Shown piece by piece: positions 15,443 to 23,101 of a stretch of 64,000 nt of DNA. A model generated the notes under the pieces. It made no database searches and was not told the DNA's origin. It worked only from the letters and a program-made list of their open reading frames with translations. This DNA is from Allopusillimonas ginsengisoli. GTDB lineage: Bacteria > Pseudomonadota > Gammaproteobacteria > Burkholderiales > Burkholderiaceae_B. The stretch spans positions 186,001 to 250,000 of the forward strand of contig RAPG01000006.1 of assembly GCA_005239165.1 (NCBI GenBank), in the 5' to 3' direction. Each line of letters begins with the position of its first letter. Position 1 is the stretch's first letter. Both the position numbers and the translations under genes were made by a program.

Positions 15443-15732
15443 AACGCAGCAAAGAACGCTCTTAGCCACAAGGCACAGCAAGTAGGGCTGCGAATCAGCT
15501 CTTTAACAACCGAGACCGTCCGGACAGAAACCCGGGCGAAAGCAGACCCCCAGCAATGGGGCCCTGTGGGCCTGCAGCAGCCTTATGCTGCGCTAGGCCA
15601 GCCAAGAATCGAAGGAAGGCTTTGGTATTCCGTTTGATGACAGCCGGGAGAAGACCGGCAAGACAGGCCGGGCAACCGGCCCATCTGCAAGCGTCGCGGG
15701 TCGGCGCTTACGGATGATGACGGGGGATAAAC
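15443..15732 (+). ncRNA. structured antitermination-type leader with two boxA motifs
   Basis: About 290 untranslated bases. CGCTCTTA (15457-15464) is identical to lambda nut boxA, and GCTCTTTAACAA (15498-15509) is identical to the rRNA-operon boxA core, so NusB/S10-type antitermination is likely. Perfect hairpins follow: GGCCTGCAGC/GCTGC..AGGCC (15569-15599), GCCGG/CCGGC (15643-15659), GGCCGG-GCAA-CCGGCC with a GNRA loop (15666-15681), AAGCGTCG/CGGCGCTT (15689-15709). Role inferred; a terminator at 16793 downstream makes antitermination useful. Confidence 0.7.
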
Positions 15733-16029
15733 ATGACAACTATCCAGCAACAATTGAACGACCTGGCTGAATCATGCGGCGTGGATCCGATCACAGTCGA
15801 AATTGCAGCGCAGGCAGTAGTTCAGCGCCTTCATAAATGGTACGGCGATGATATCGAGAAGGTGGGCCAGGAGGATATTGAAGTGGCTCTGATCGATTTC
15901 ACCAAAGAAATGAAGCACTGCGCCATTAAGGCGCACATGAACATCACAAAATTCGGCGAACAGGTTTTGGAACTAGCTCGATTCAACCCGAAGCATCCAC
16001 AAGCCTTGGGAACGAGCGTATGCGAATGA
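15733..16029 (+). CDS. phage early protein, unknown function
   Basis: 98 residues, first gene of the rightward early operon. Acidic, helical (LAESCGVDPITVEIAAQAVV, EDIEVALIDFTKEMKHCAIK). GGGGGA lies before the ATG. In lambda this place belongs to N or its neighbours, but the protein is not Arg-rich and is not obviously an antiterminator. Confidence 0.6.
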   Translation: MTTIQQQLNDLAESCGVDPITVEIAAQAVVQRLHKWYGDDIEKVGQEDIEVALIDFTKEMKHCAIKAHMNITKFGEQVLELARFNPKHPQALGTSVCE

Positions 16030-16048
16030 CAACTGATAGGAGAAAAGG

Positions 16049-16357
16049 ATGCATGGATTCTTCGTACTGGGCGTAACCAAGCAAAGAATTGACGACCTTG
16101 TGACGCGACGTTTAGCTGCTCAGGAGCGCCGTCTGAAACGCCCACCTAAGCCTGAATCTACTGAGGCCAGAAGACGCAAAATCCTAGCGAAGATCGAAGC
16201 TAAACCACCCCGGACTGTTATATCTCACGGATACAGCGCACCGCAGTTTTGCAGGGACTTTATAGCATTAGCGGAAAAGAACGGTTTTGCTTTTATGGTT
16301 ATTGCTCGCAAAGGGAATCGTGAAATTGGTGAAGCTGCGTGGGAGCCTTGCGATTAG
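16049..16357 (+). CDS. phage early protein, basic, unknown function
   Basis: 102 residues; AGGAGAAAAGG before the ATG. A strongly basic region (RRLAAQERRLKRPPKP, EARRRKILAKIEAKPPR) precedes a small alpha/beta domain (FCRDFIALAEKNGFAFMVIA). The Arg/Lys-rich segment could bind RNA, and with the boxA leader just upstream this is the better candidate for an N-like factor; that is speculation. Confidence 0.55.
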   Translation: MHGFFVLGVTKQRIDDLVTRRLAAQERRLKRPPKPESTEARRRKILAKIEAKPPRTVISHGYSAPQFCRDFIALAEKNGFAFMVIARKGNREIGEAAWEPCD

Positions 16358-16792
16358 TCTAACTGGGCTTGCCTCCCAGCAAGACTATCAAATAACGAAG
16401 TCGCAGCAGCGGTCAGGTGAAAAGCGACATGGCGAGCATATGCCGTGCGTGGTTTCTTGACGGGCCAGTGCCTTGAGTATGCCGGGAGTGCCTCACCCGA
16501 AAGTGCGGATCTTCACAACCCGCGCTAGACACTCGGGAAAGACCGGGACTACCAGACCAGCGCATTCCACTGATTAACCATTTTTTGTGAAAGGAACCTT
16601 TTAAACGTTGACGGCGTGCGCTGTTTTTGTGGTGAGCATTAAAGCGTAGGCGATACGCGATCAGGCGGCGTGTAGTCGCTTGGTGGCAACTGCTGACAGC
16701 TCCTAAACCATCAGCGCTGCGGAGGCTGTGAGGCCTATTAAACAGAGAGCCATGGCGAAGGCTGGTGGGCAACGACTGGAGCGCATCTGAAA
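16358..16792 (+). ncRNA. 435-base noncoding stretch of the rightward operon
   Basis: No credible reading frame. Short stems are visible, such as CTTGC/GCAAG (16369-16384). The block 16570-16650 is repeated at 17540-17616 (TGATTAAC, AAGGA, TAAACGTTGA, GGTGGTGA-like core, about two thirds identical by eye). It ends at a terminator, so it is probably transcribed RNA. Confidence 0.5.
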
Positions 16793-16820
16793 CCCCATTC
16801 CTCGGAGTGATGGGCTTTTT
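16793..16820 (+). terminator. rho-independent terminator inside the rightward operon
   Basis: CCCAT, inner TCCTCGGA stem, ATGGG, CTTTTT. Transcripts from 15443 must read through it to reach the recombination genes. Confidence 0.85.
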
Positions 16821-16831
16821 ATGCTAGAAAA

Positions 16832-17065
16832 TTATGCTCTTCGGATGATTTGATCATTATCGCTCTCCGTTGTGAGGCATCGTCCACTACTAAGCCACTG
16901 AAGCTGCTGATACTTGATTTCGCCCTCAGACTTGATGACCTTGTACCCGAAATAAACGGTTTCGCCTGAACTGGAGAGCGAGCGCCCTTCCACAAAAGCA
17001 AGATGCCCTGACTTCATTATGTAGACATCTTTTCCCTGAATAACAACTGGTTCCGCTGCAACCAT
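16832..17065 (-). CDS. small phage protein, unknown function
   Basis: 77 residues with AGGGTGA five bases before the ATG. Beta-rich, possibly SH3/OB-like (VVIQGKDVYIMKSGHLAFVE, GETVYFGYKVIKSEGEIKY). Antisense to the rightward operon. Function unknown. Confidence 0.55.
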   Translation of the reverse strand: MVAAEPVVIQGKDVYIMKSGHLAFVEGRSLSSSGETVYFGYKVIKSEGEIKYQQLQWLSSGRCLTTESDNDQIIRRA

Positions 17066-17222
17066 AGATCACCCTGTATTCCAGAAATGGAAGCTCGTGT
17101 TGCAATTTTCATACCTGGACTAAATCAGATAATAAAAGTTACTGAGCGCCCCTATCGTTTCACGCAGGGCCATCACACAGCCCTTTTCCTTTGGCAGGCG
17201 TTAGCGCCCTGTCGTTAGTGGT

Positions 17223-17546
17223 GTGACAAAACCGGTGCTTTATCCGGGAATTGGAAAGGGGCTTTGTGATGGTTATCAAGTAGGCGGCGGCCTGGAAGGA
17301 CACGCACGGTCAACGGTAACCACTCGAATGGACGGCCACCATACCGTGGCATCCGGCGACAAGGCCGCGACAGAGCGCCATAAGCTGGAATCAAGCCCAG
17401 CCCGCGTACTTGATAACGAATCTGTCACTCAGGATTTCCTGTTTGACGATTGCTGCCAACTGCCTTGCATGTTGGGCGTGACCATGCGGTCTGACCACCC
17501 CGGCAAAGTAGCGGGGATCACCAAGCCAGAGCATCTCACCGATTAA
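17223..17546 (+). CDS. doubtful reading frame within the leader region
   Basis: 107 codons from a GTG without a clear ribosome site. Composition (GIGKGLCDGYQVGGGLEGHA, DKAATERHKLESSP) has no recognisable fold and the frame is embedded between structured noncoding blocks. It may be a real early gene or RNA. Confidence 0.3.
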   Translation: MTKPVLYPGIGKGLCDGYQVGGGLEGHARSTVTTRMDGHHTVASGDKAATERHKLESSPARVLDNESVTQDFLFDDCCQLPCMLGVTMRSDHPGKVAGITKPEHLTD

Positions 17547-18278
17547 CTCTTTTATTTACAAGGATGCCTTCTAAACGTTGAGAGGTGCTTTGGCTTGGTG
17601 GTGAAGGCGAAAGCCTGACGGAGTTCCGCGTTAATAGAGCGTGTGAGGGTTAGGGCGGCATTGCCGCTTATTTTCCCGTAGCGGCCATGACCGATGCGCC
17701 TTAATGGGCTAGCGATACACGCGGCATCACCAACAATCGAAGCGGATGCCGTGCCTTGTAACGCAAGGAATACATGGTGCAGCTTCGCGTCGAAGAACGA
17801 TACTTCCATTGAACACCAAGAGCGAAGGGCCTGAGCGTATGCGGTTTGTACGTGCCTGCGGTGTGCCGTCGGGGGAGTTGCAGGAACCGACCGAGGCCAA
17901 GAGTGGCGGCAAAGTGCAATCAGGCAGGCCCGCAACGGAGCAAGCAACACGGCAGTGAGAGCCTGCGCGGGAGACGTAACCCGCACAGAATTTCCTGGGG
18001 ATGTTTCAAATCGAGGATGCCAGCCACGATCCCCTGACGGCTGGATGCCCACGATCCATATCTAGTCGAGAACGCCCGTTCGCTTGCAAGCCGCGTGGGG
18101 GAAGTAGGCGTGACAGCCGGGAGAGTACCGGCACCAATTAACCGCAGAGCATCACTGTCCGGCCAGTCTGCCGGGTGCAACGCCAGCCGCCCGCATGGGA
18201 CAACCTTTCATCAAAGGCCACGATGCGGGGCAAACCTAAACGGGGGTCTGGCCTCTAGCACTTCATCTGGAGAACACC
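17547..18278 (+). ncRNA. about 730-base structured noncoding RNA before the recombination genes
   Basis: No credible gene. Many perfect local hairpins: AGGC-GAAA-GCCT with GNRA loop (17605-17616), GCGGC-ATT-GCCGC (17655-17667), CCTTG-TAACG-CAAGG (17754-17768), CTTCG-CGT-CGAAG (17783-17795), GCGGG/CCCGC (17967-17984), CCAGCC/GGCTGG (18020-18044), GCCGG/CCGGC (18116-18132), and a double stem CCCGCAT/ATGCGGG enclosing CCTTT/AAAGG (18190-18229). A 23-base motif at 18111-18133 is nearly identical to 15638-15660 in the first leader. Large phage RNAs such as GOLLD and ROOL are known elsewhere; this one matches none that I recognise. Confidence 0.6.
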
Positions 18279-18656
18279 ATGTCATACGTACTTGAACGGG
18301 AAGGCATTGCTGCCTACCCCGATGATCCCCTGCGCGTCGCAAGCCCTGATGACTGGACGGCCGAAGAAGAACGTCGTTACGACCGCCATTGGAATGAACA
18401 CTATTCAACCCACAAAGTGCGGTTGCTTCGGGAAACACAAGCCGTCCTGGCTGGCAGCCAATCCTTGATCAACATCGAAGGTCGCATTTACGACAGGGCT
18501 GAATTGTTCGAGGTAATGACACAGGATGAAGAGCTTGATTATCTGGCACCCCTGCTGCTCGGCAACAAGGAACTGGGCCGCAAAGTGATTGAGAAATTCT
18601 GCGACGAGTGGGCAACACACGCTGCGAACCGAGACATGCAGCGGTGGTCGCCGTGA
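18279..18656 (+). CDS. phage early protein, unknown function
   Basis: 125 residues; TGGAG about nine bases before the ATG, directly after the long structured leader. Polar and helical (DDWTAEEERRYDRHWNEHYS). Its stop overlaps the next start (GTGA). Position before recT suggests a recombination or host-control role, not established. Confidence 0.6.
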   Translation: MSYVLEREGIAAYPDDPLRVASPDDWTAEEERRYDRHWNEHYSTHKVRLLRETQAVLAGSQSLINIEGRIYDRAELFEVMTQDEELDYLAPLLLGNKELGRKVIEKFCDEWATHAANRDMQRWSP

Positions 18657-18793
18657 AGATCTTTTGGGAACGCCTGACGCTGTACACAGGCAAAGAAAGC
18701 GAACGTATGCCTTGGTATGCCCTGCCCCTTGGCATTCTCTTTGTATTTGGCTGGCTGGGGCTGGACCACATTTTGACCGCCACTGGATTCTGA
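18653..18793 (+). CDS. 46-residue single-helix membrane protein
   Basis: GTG start overlapping the previous stop (GTGA). VKIFWERLTLYTGKESERMP is followed by one membrane helix (WYALPLGILFVFGWLGL). Coupled translation supports it as real. Function unknown. Confidence 0.55.
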   Translation: MKIFWERLTLYTGKESERMPWYALPLGILFVFGWLGLDHILTATGF

Positions 18794-18802
18794 GGAATGA
18801 AC

Positions 18803-19549
18803 ATGAGCGAACTTACGCCAACCACCAAAAGCTTTAGCCTCACCCCGCAATCGCTCGATGAAGCCTTGCGATTTGCAGACACCCTGGCAACCTCGAACAT
18901 CGTTCCAAAGGACTTTCAGGGCAACCCCGGAAACATTCTGGTAGCCATACAGTGGGGCATGGAACTGGGCCTGCAGCCGATGCAAGCCATGCAAAACATC
19001 GCGGTAATTAACGGGCGTCCTGCCCTATGGGGCGATGCAGTCATAGCACTGGTTCGAGGATCCGCACTGTGCGAATATATCTACGAAACTGACGACGGTG
19101 AGACAGCAACTTGCCGAGTCAAGCGTCGAGGGGAAGAAGAGCAGGTTCGCACTTTCAGCATGGCAGATGCCAAGACAGCCGGACTATCAGGCAAGTCTGG
19201 GCCCTGGACTCAACACCCAAAACGCATGCGCCAAATGCGCGCCCGAGCTTTCGCTCTGCGTGATGTGTTCCCCGACGTACTGCGCGGTATGCCAGTGGCT
19301 GAAGAAGTGCGGGACATGGGCTACACGGAACGGGATATGGGTCCTGCCGTGCAGGCAAGTCAGGCAGCACCACCCGCCCTACCGAACTACACCGACGATG
19401 AATTCGAAGAAAAGCTGGACGCATGGCGCGACCTAATTGACGCCGGCAAGGCAACAGCAGATCGAATCATCCAAATGAGCGCCAGCAAGGTATCGCTCAC
19501 CGACGAACAGAAACAAGCCATTCGCGACCTGGAGGTAGCTGAAGTATGA
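18803..19549 (+). CDS. recT: RecT-family single-strand annealing protein
   Basis: 248 residues from ATG 18803 (GAGG upstream). Blocks typical of the RecT/Redbeta superfamily: SLDEALRFADTLATSNIVPK, GNPGNILVAIQWGMELGL, NGRPALWGDAVIALVRGS, GPWTQHPKRMRQMRARAFAL, RDVFPDVLRGM. It anneals single strands for phage recombination together with the exonuclease encoded next (overlapping start). Family confident; subfamily not. Confidence 0.85.
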   Translation: MSELTPTTKSFSLTPQSLDEALRFADTLATSNIVPKDFQGNPGNILVAIQWGMELGLQPMQAMQNIAVINGRPALWGDAVIALVRGSALCEYIYETDDGETATCRVKRRGEEEQVRTFSMADAKTAGLSGKSGPWTQHPKRMRQMRARAFALRDVFPDVLRGMPVAEEVRDMGYTERDMGPAVQASQAAPPALPNYTDDEFEEKLDAWRDLIDAGKATADRIIQMSASKVSLTDEQKQAIRDLEVAEV

Positions 19550-21129
19550 GCATGATCATTCACGATGTCGTCCAAGGGTCTGACGCATGGCACGCGCTGC
19601 GTGCCAATTTCCACCCCGCATCCGAAGCACCAGCCATGATGGGCGCGTCCAAGCAGCTGCGCCGTACTGAACTGCTGTACGCCAAAAAGACAGGTCTGGA
19701 TCGTGATGTGCACTGGTGGGTGCAGAAACATCTATTCGACCGTGGACACGAGGTCGAAGCGCTCGCCCGGCCTATCATTGAGCGCATCATCGGCGAAGAC
19801 CTCTACCCGGTAGTAGGTACCCGCGATGGCCTTTTGGCCAGCATGGACGGCCTCACGATGCTTGGCGATATCGTCTTCGAGCACAAATTGTGGAATGAAG
19901 AACTCGCTGAGCAAGTTCGCGCCGGTAATCTGGACCCACATTATTACTGGCAGCTTGAGCAGCAGCTTTATGTTGCCGAGGCAAAACGAGCCATCTTCGT
20001 TGTGTCTGACGGCACAGAAGAGAACATGGCGTATCTCTGGTACGAACCCATGCCAGGGCGCGCCAAGCAGCTTCTAGATAGCTGGAAACAGTTCGAGGCT
20101 GATCTTGCCGTGTTCGAACCGACTCCAGAAACGGATCCCGCACCCATCGGACGCACTCCCGAGAACCTTCCTGCGCTGCGCATTGAAGTTACCGGGATGG
20201 TGACTAACAGCAACCTTGCCGCATTCAAAGAGCATGCTCTGGCCGTGCTTGGCAGCATCAGCACCGAACTGACCACCGACCAGCACTTTGCGGATGCGGA
20301 CAAAACGGTCAAATGGTGCAAGGACGTTGAGCAGCGCCTTGAGGCAGCCAAACAACATGCACTCAGCCAGACGGCATCGATTGACGAGCTTTTCCGCACA
20401 CTGGATGCCATCGCAGAAGAAACACGGGCAAAACGTCTGGAGCTCGACAAGCTGGTCAAGGCGCGAAAGGAAGCCATCCGATTGGGAATCAAAACCAACG
20501 CCGAGGCAGCGTGGCAAAGGCACGTAGCAGCGATCAATGCCCGGCTGGCTCCAGTTGTCCTGCCCGAAATACGGGCCGACTTCGCAGGCGTTATGAAGGG
20601 GAAAAAAACCGTAGCCGGCCTGCGGGACGCTGCCGATACCGAACTGGCGCGGGTAAAGATCGAAGCCAACGGTCTTGCCGACAAGATCGATGTCAATCTG
20701 CGCACGATCAAGGCAGCAGGTCATGATTTACTTTTCGCTGACTTGCAGTTGCTGGTCATTAAAGAGGCTGATGATCTGGCGGCGATTATCGATAACCGTA
20801 TCGCCCAACATGCAGCTGCAGAAAAGGAGAGGCTGGAACGAGAGCGGGAAACTATTCGCCAGCCAGAGGAAGCGAAGGCGGGGCAAGCTGCTGTAGCTCG
20901 GCAGCCTGAACTGGTGGCTACCAAGCCAATCGAAGTCCGCCCTGGAGTTGGCCAAGCAGGAAGGCAAACCGTATCCGCCCTTTTCGCTCCCATCGTCAAG
21001 CGCCCCACAGATCGTCAGATTATCGAAACCCTAGCTCTGGCGTTCCGGGTGCACGAAAGCAAAGTTATTGAGTGGCTGTCAGAAATGGATCTGGAAGATG
21101 CAAGCCAGGAACTAGAAGCGGCGTTCTGA
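19546..21129 (+). CDS. YqaJ-type exonuclease fused to a coiled-coil region
   Basis: 527 residues. Residues 1-200 are a YqaJ/lambda-exonuclease-like nuclease: GSDAWHALRANFHPASEAP, then a GHEVEALARPIIE helix, ASMDGLTMLGDIVFEHKLW (Asp and ExK catalytic triad), YYWQLEQQLYVAEAKRA. Residues 220-430 are long helices like DUF1351-type phage proteins; the C-terminus may contact RecT. It would make 3' overhangs on double-strand ends. GGAGG about ten bases before the ATG, which overlaps the recT stop. Confidence 0.85.
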   Translation: MSMIIHDVVQGSDAWHALRANFHPASEAPAMMGASKQLRRTELLYAKKTGLDRDVHWWVQKHLFDRGHEVEALARPIIERIIGEDLYPVVGTRDGLLASMDGLTMLGDIVFEHKLWNEELAEQVRAGNLDPHYYWQLEQQLYVAEAKRAIFVVSDGTEENMAYLWYEPMPGRAKQLLDSWKQFEADLAVFEPTPETDPAPIGRTPENLPALRIEVTGMVTNSNLAAFKEHALAVLGSISTELTTDQHFADADKTVKWCKDVEQRLEAAKQHALSQTASIDELFRTLDAIAEETRAKRLELDKLVKARKEAIRLGIKTNAEAAWQRHVAAINARLAPVVLPEIRADFAGVMKGKKTVAGLRDAADTELARVKIEANGLADKIDVNLRTIKAAGHDLLFADLQLLVIKEADDLAAIIDNRIAQHAAAEKERLERERETIRQPEEAKAGQAAVARQPELVATKPIEVRPGVGQAGRQTVSALFAPIVKRPTDRQIIETLALAFRVHESKVIEWLSEMDLEDASQELEAAF

Positions 21130-21226
21130 AAGGGGCCTGTTTGACGGCTCCAGCTATCTGGATTCACCCTGATGATGTTAGGTTGTGCGCACGCCCGTTG
21201 TAGAACTAATACCTCAGCGCATTCGT

Positions 21227-21943
21227 TCAGAGTCCGGGATACCCGTCATCTTGCCAGTCAGAGAAGCCGCTACATACAGATTTTATCGTCGCGTGTGGAA
21301 GATGTTCTTGAATTGCCTGACATGATTTTTTCAACGCGCCTGCATCCGGATTTATTATGAGCCAAGACGACTCACCAATTGGAAGGTCATCCTCAACCTT
21401 ACCGAGCGCCTGCAGCAGGAATCGATCAGTGTCGCATTCAAACGACATCCCAACCACGACGAACCGTCGAGCCCAAATCATAAAGTTAAAAAAGCTATCT
21501 GCTTCAGCAGACCAGGTACGCACATCGAAGGCATCTTCTTCCAGCAAAAACGGGCTTCGATTTTTGTTAGTTTCTAGTTCTTCAGCGGTACCGTTAAAGT
21601 GCGTGACGTGCGAGTTCGCCAGCCACGTCGGCAGTTTACCGTCCCAATCGACGATCGATCGAGTGAGCATTTCTCTTTGCAGCAAGTAGTCCCAATTCGT
21701 CGTGCCAAATCGATGTCTCCGACCGTTTGATGTTTTCGCGGCAAGATCATCGAGCAAACGCTGGATGCAGGAGATGTCCACGTTGGAGGCACCCATCTCC
21801 GTGCGTATCGCGTACTTGATGCGCTCGATCTGCCCGTCGCGTGGTAAGTTTTTCCAATCCGCAGGCACCGTCCAGCTCAGCCCGCAGCTGCATGACAGGC
21901 CCCGACCAAACAACCAGATGGTCGTTTCATTCTTGCTATCCAT
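21227..21943 (-). CDS. SIR2-like protein, candidate NAD-consuming defence effector
   Basis: 238 residues from ATG 21943, six bases after GGAGGT. The order of motifs fits a SIR2-like Rossmann domain: WLFGRGLSCSCGLSW near the N-terminus, FGTTNWDYLLQRE, HVTHFNGTAEE, RRFVVVGMSFECDTDRF, then SSWLIINPDA. SIR2-like proteins in phage accessory slots commonly act as NADases in abortive infection. It is alone on the minus strand between the exonuclease and the next module. NADase activity is inferred. Confidence 0.7.
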   Translation of the reverse strand: MDSKNETTIWLFGRGLSCSCGLSWTVPADWKNLPRDGQIERIKYAIRTEMGASNVDISCIQRLLDDLAAKTSNGRRHRFGTTNWDYLLQREMLTRSIVDWDGKLPTWLANSHVTHFNGTAEELETNKNRSPFLLEEDAFDVRTWSAEADSFFNFMIWARRFVVVGMSFECDTDRFLLQALGKVEDDLPIGESSWLIINPDAGALKKSCQAIQEHLPHATIKSVCSGFSDWQDDGYPGL

Positions 21944-22024
21944 TTCCCACCTCCGATGGGGGATCTTGACTGGCACTCATGTCTTATTTCAAAAGTGTGA
22001 GAATACCCATCTCGGGGTGAGCGA

Positions 22025-22252
22025 TGCACTGCCACGACACCGCAGGCTACTACCTTATACGCTGCTCAGGATCTCGCTCAAGCCGAAAAAGGCGAAGAGC
22101 GACTGCTCAAACCATACGATTCGAAAACCTGCGAATGTCGGCTGCTGCACGATAATAGAAGGTGCGCGCAAGAACTTTGCAAACACTTAGCCCACCACAT
22201 AGTTCTCTTCAATTCATCCAATGCGTTCGTTGACCATTTTGGTGGGATATAA
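22025..22252 (+). pseudogene. coding-looking frame without a start codon
   Basis: 75 codons reading TTPQATTLYAAQDLAQAEKG, then KHLAHHIVLFNSSNAFVDHF to a TAA. It has gene-like composition but no ATG, GTG or TTG in frame after the upstream stop. Probably the tail of a phage early gene whose start was lost, or a gene with a rare start. Confidence 0.3.
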
Positions 22253-22284
22253 GTCGATTCTACGTTACCTGTGGCCCTTCACCT

Positions 22285-22515
22285 CTAGCGGCCCAATAGT
22301 TTTCTTGGGGGGGTGATCACCATTTTTTCGGCCACATCTTCTTTCGCCATTTGATCAGCTCGACTCCAAGCCTCTGATTCACCGACGAACACACCGCAAT
22401 CCACTCTCGTGTCCAGCTTTCCGTTCGGCGTGAATAGTTGATAGCCTGATCGCCATTGACCATCATGGTCGTTCGCTCGAACATCAAGCTCAAAACTCCA
22501 AAGTGATTTGCCCAT
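22285..22515 (-). CDS. small protein of the W-x-E-x-D family seen twice in this window
   Basis: 76 residues. Starts MGKSLWSFELDVRANDHDG, then GYQLFTPNGKL. The 65-residue protein at 43311-43508 has the same layout (WGYEFDM, ASYWLISPTGEL), so they are distant homologues. GAGAG precedes the ATG. Beta-rich; function unknown. Confidence 0.55.
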   Translation of the reverse strand: MGKSLWSFELDVRANDHDGQWRSGYQLFTPNGKLDTRVDCGVFVGESEAWSRADQMAKEDVAEKMVITPPRKLLGR

Positions 22516-22853
22516 CTTGACATCTCTCGTTCGCTTTAGTTAATCAACTGAATATGGCAATCCTGTTTTCCGCCATGTAGAAATACCTCGCAGTTCCAGT
22601 CAAACAGGGGAATAGGAATTGGCAGACTTACTGTACACCCTTGTTGCAGAGACCGCAGCTTTTGGTTCGACCCGCAACGCCAAGGCTTTTTGTTCAGTGA
22701 CATACGAAGCGAGCAACTCGGTCCGCAATACGCGGCTGACCTTAAACATGATGCCTAGCTCACCCTACGCCAAGCATGACACATTGCCTCGCTTGAGACC
22801 GACTCATTTCGGGAGCCAATCCGGCAGTAACCGGTCGATAAGCCTAATCCCTA

Positions 22854-22979
22854 TCAAGGCTTTTTTACAGGCTTAGAAGGCGCTTTTGTTGGAAGAGGAG
22901 CACTATTCCTCACCAGCCTAGGCTCAGTCGCGGCAGAGACGGGAGGCGGTGGTGGGGGCGGCGGCTTAACTGAACTCAT
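22854..22979 (-). CDS. polyproline micro-protein B
   Basis: 41 residues: MSSVK, seven Pro, VSAATEPRLVRNSAPLP and a Lys/Pro-rich tail. ATG overlaps the stop of polyproline protein A as ATGA. The two share length, an N-terminal proline run, and an AA(x)xxRxV motif, so they look like a tandem duplicate. Last gene of the three-gene operon begun at 23883. Confidence 0.6.
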   Translation of the reverse strand: MSSVKPPPPPPPPVSAATEPRLVRNSAPLPTKAPSKPVKKP

Positions 22980-23101
22980 GACTTGCTCTTCTTTGTCTCA
23001 GCGTGATCCTTGACAAACCTGACCCGAGTTTGGGCTGCAGCCGGGGGTGGAGGCGGCGGAGGTGGGGTAGAAGGGACTTTATTATTTTTACTCGTACTCA
23101 T
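22976..23101 (-). CDS. polyproline micro-protein A
   Basis: 41 residues: MSTSKNNKVPST, eight Pro, AAAQTRVRFVKDHAETKKSK. ATG overlaps the stop of the membrane protein as ATGA. A basic tail follows the proline run. Too short for standard gene calling. Function unknown; it probably acts with the membrane protein. Confidence 0.62.
   Translation of the reverse strand: MSTSKNNKVPSTPPPPPPPPAAAQTRVRFVKDHAETKKSKS

Noticed and set aside
17547..18278. Group I or group II intron
   Set aside because: No domain V-like AGC..GNRA..GTTC hairpin or maturase found, and the flanks are not split exons.
17552..18295. Several 60-166 codon frames on both strands in the structured region
   Set aside because: No ribosome sites, odd composition, and the region is dense in hairpins.
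20074..20724. 216-codon minus frame within the YqaJ gene
   Set aside because: Antisense shadow of the coiled-coil part.
22619..22876. 85-codon plus frame
   Set aside because: Antisense to the polyproline gene, no ATG and no ribosome site.
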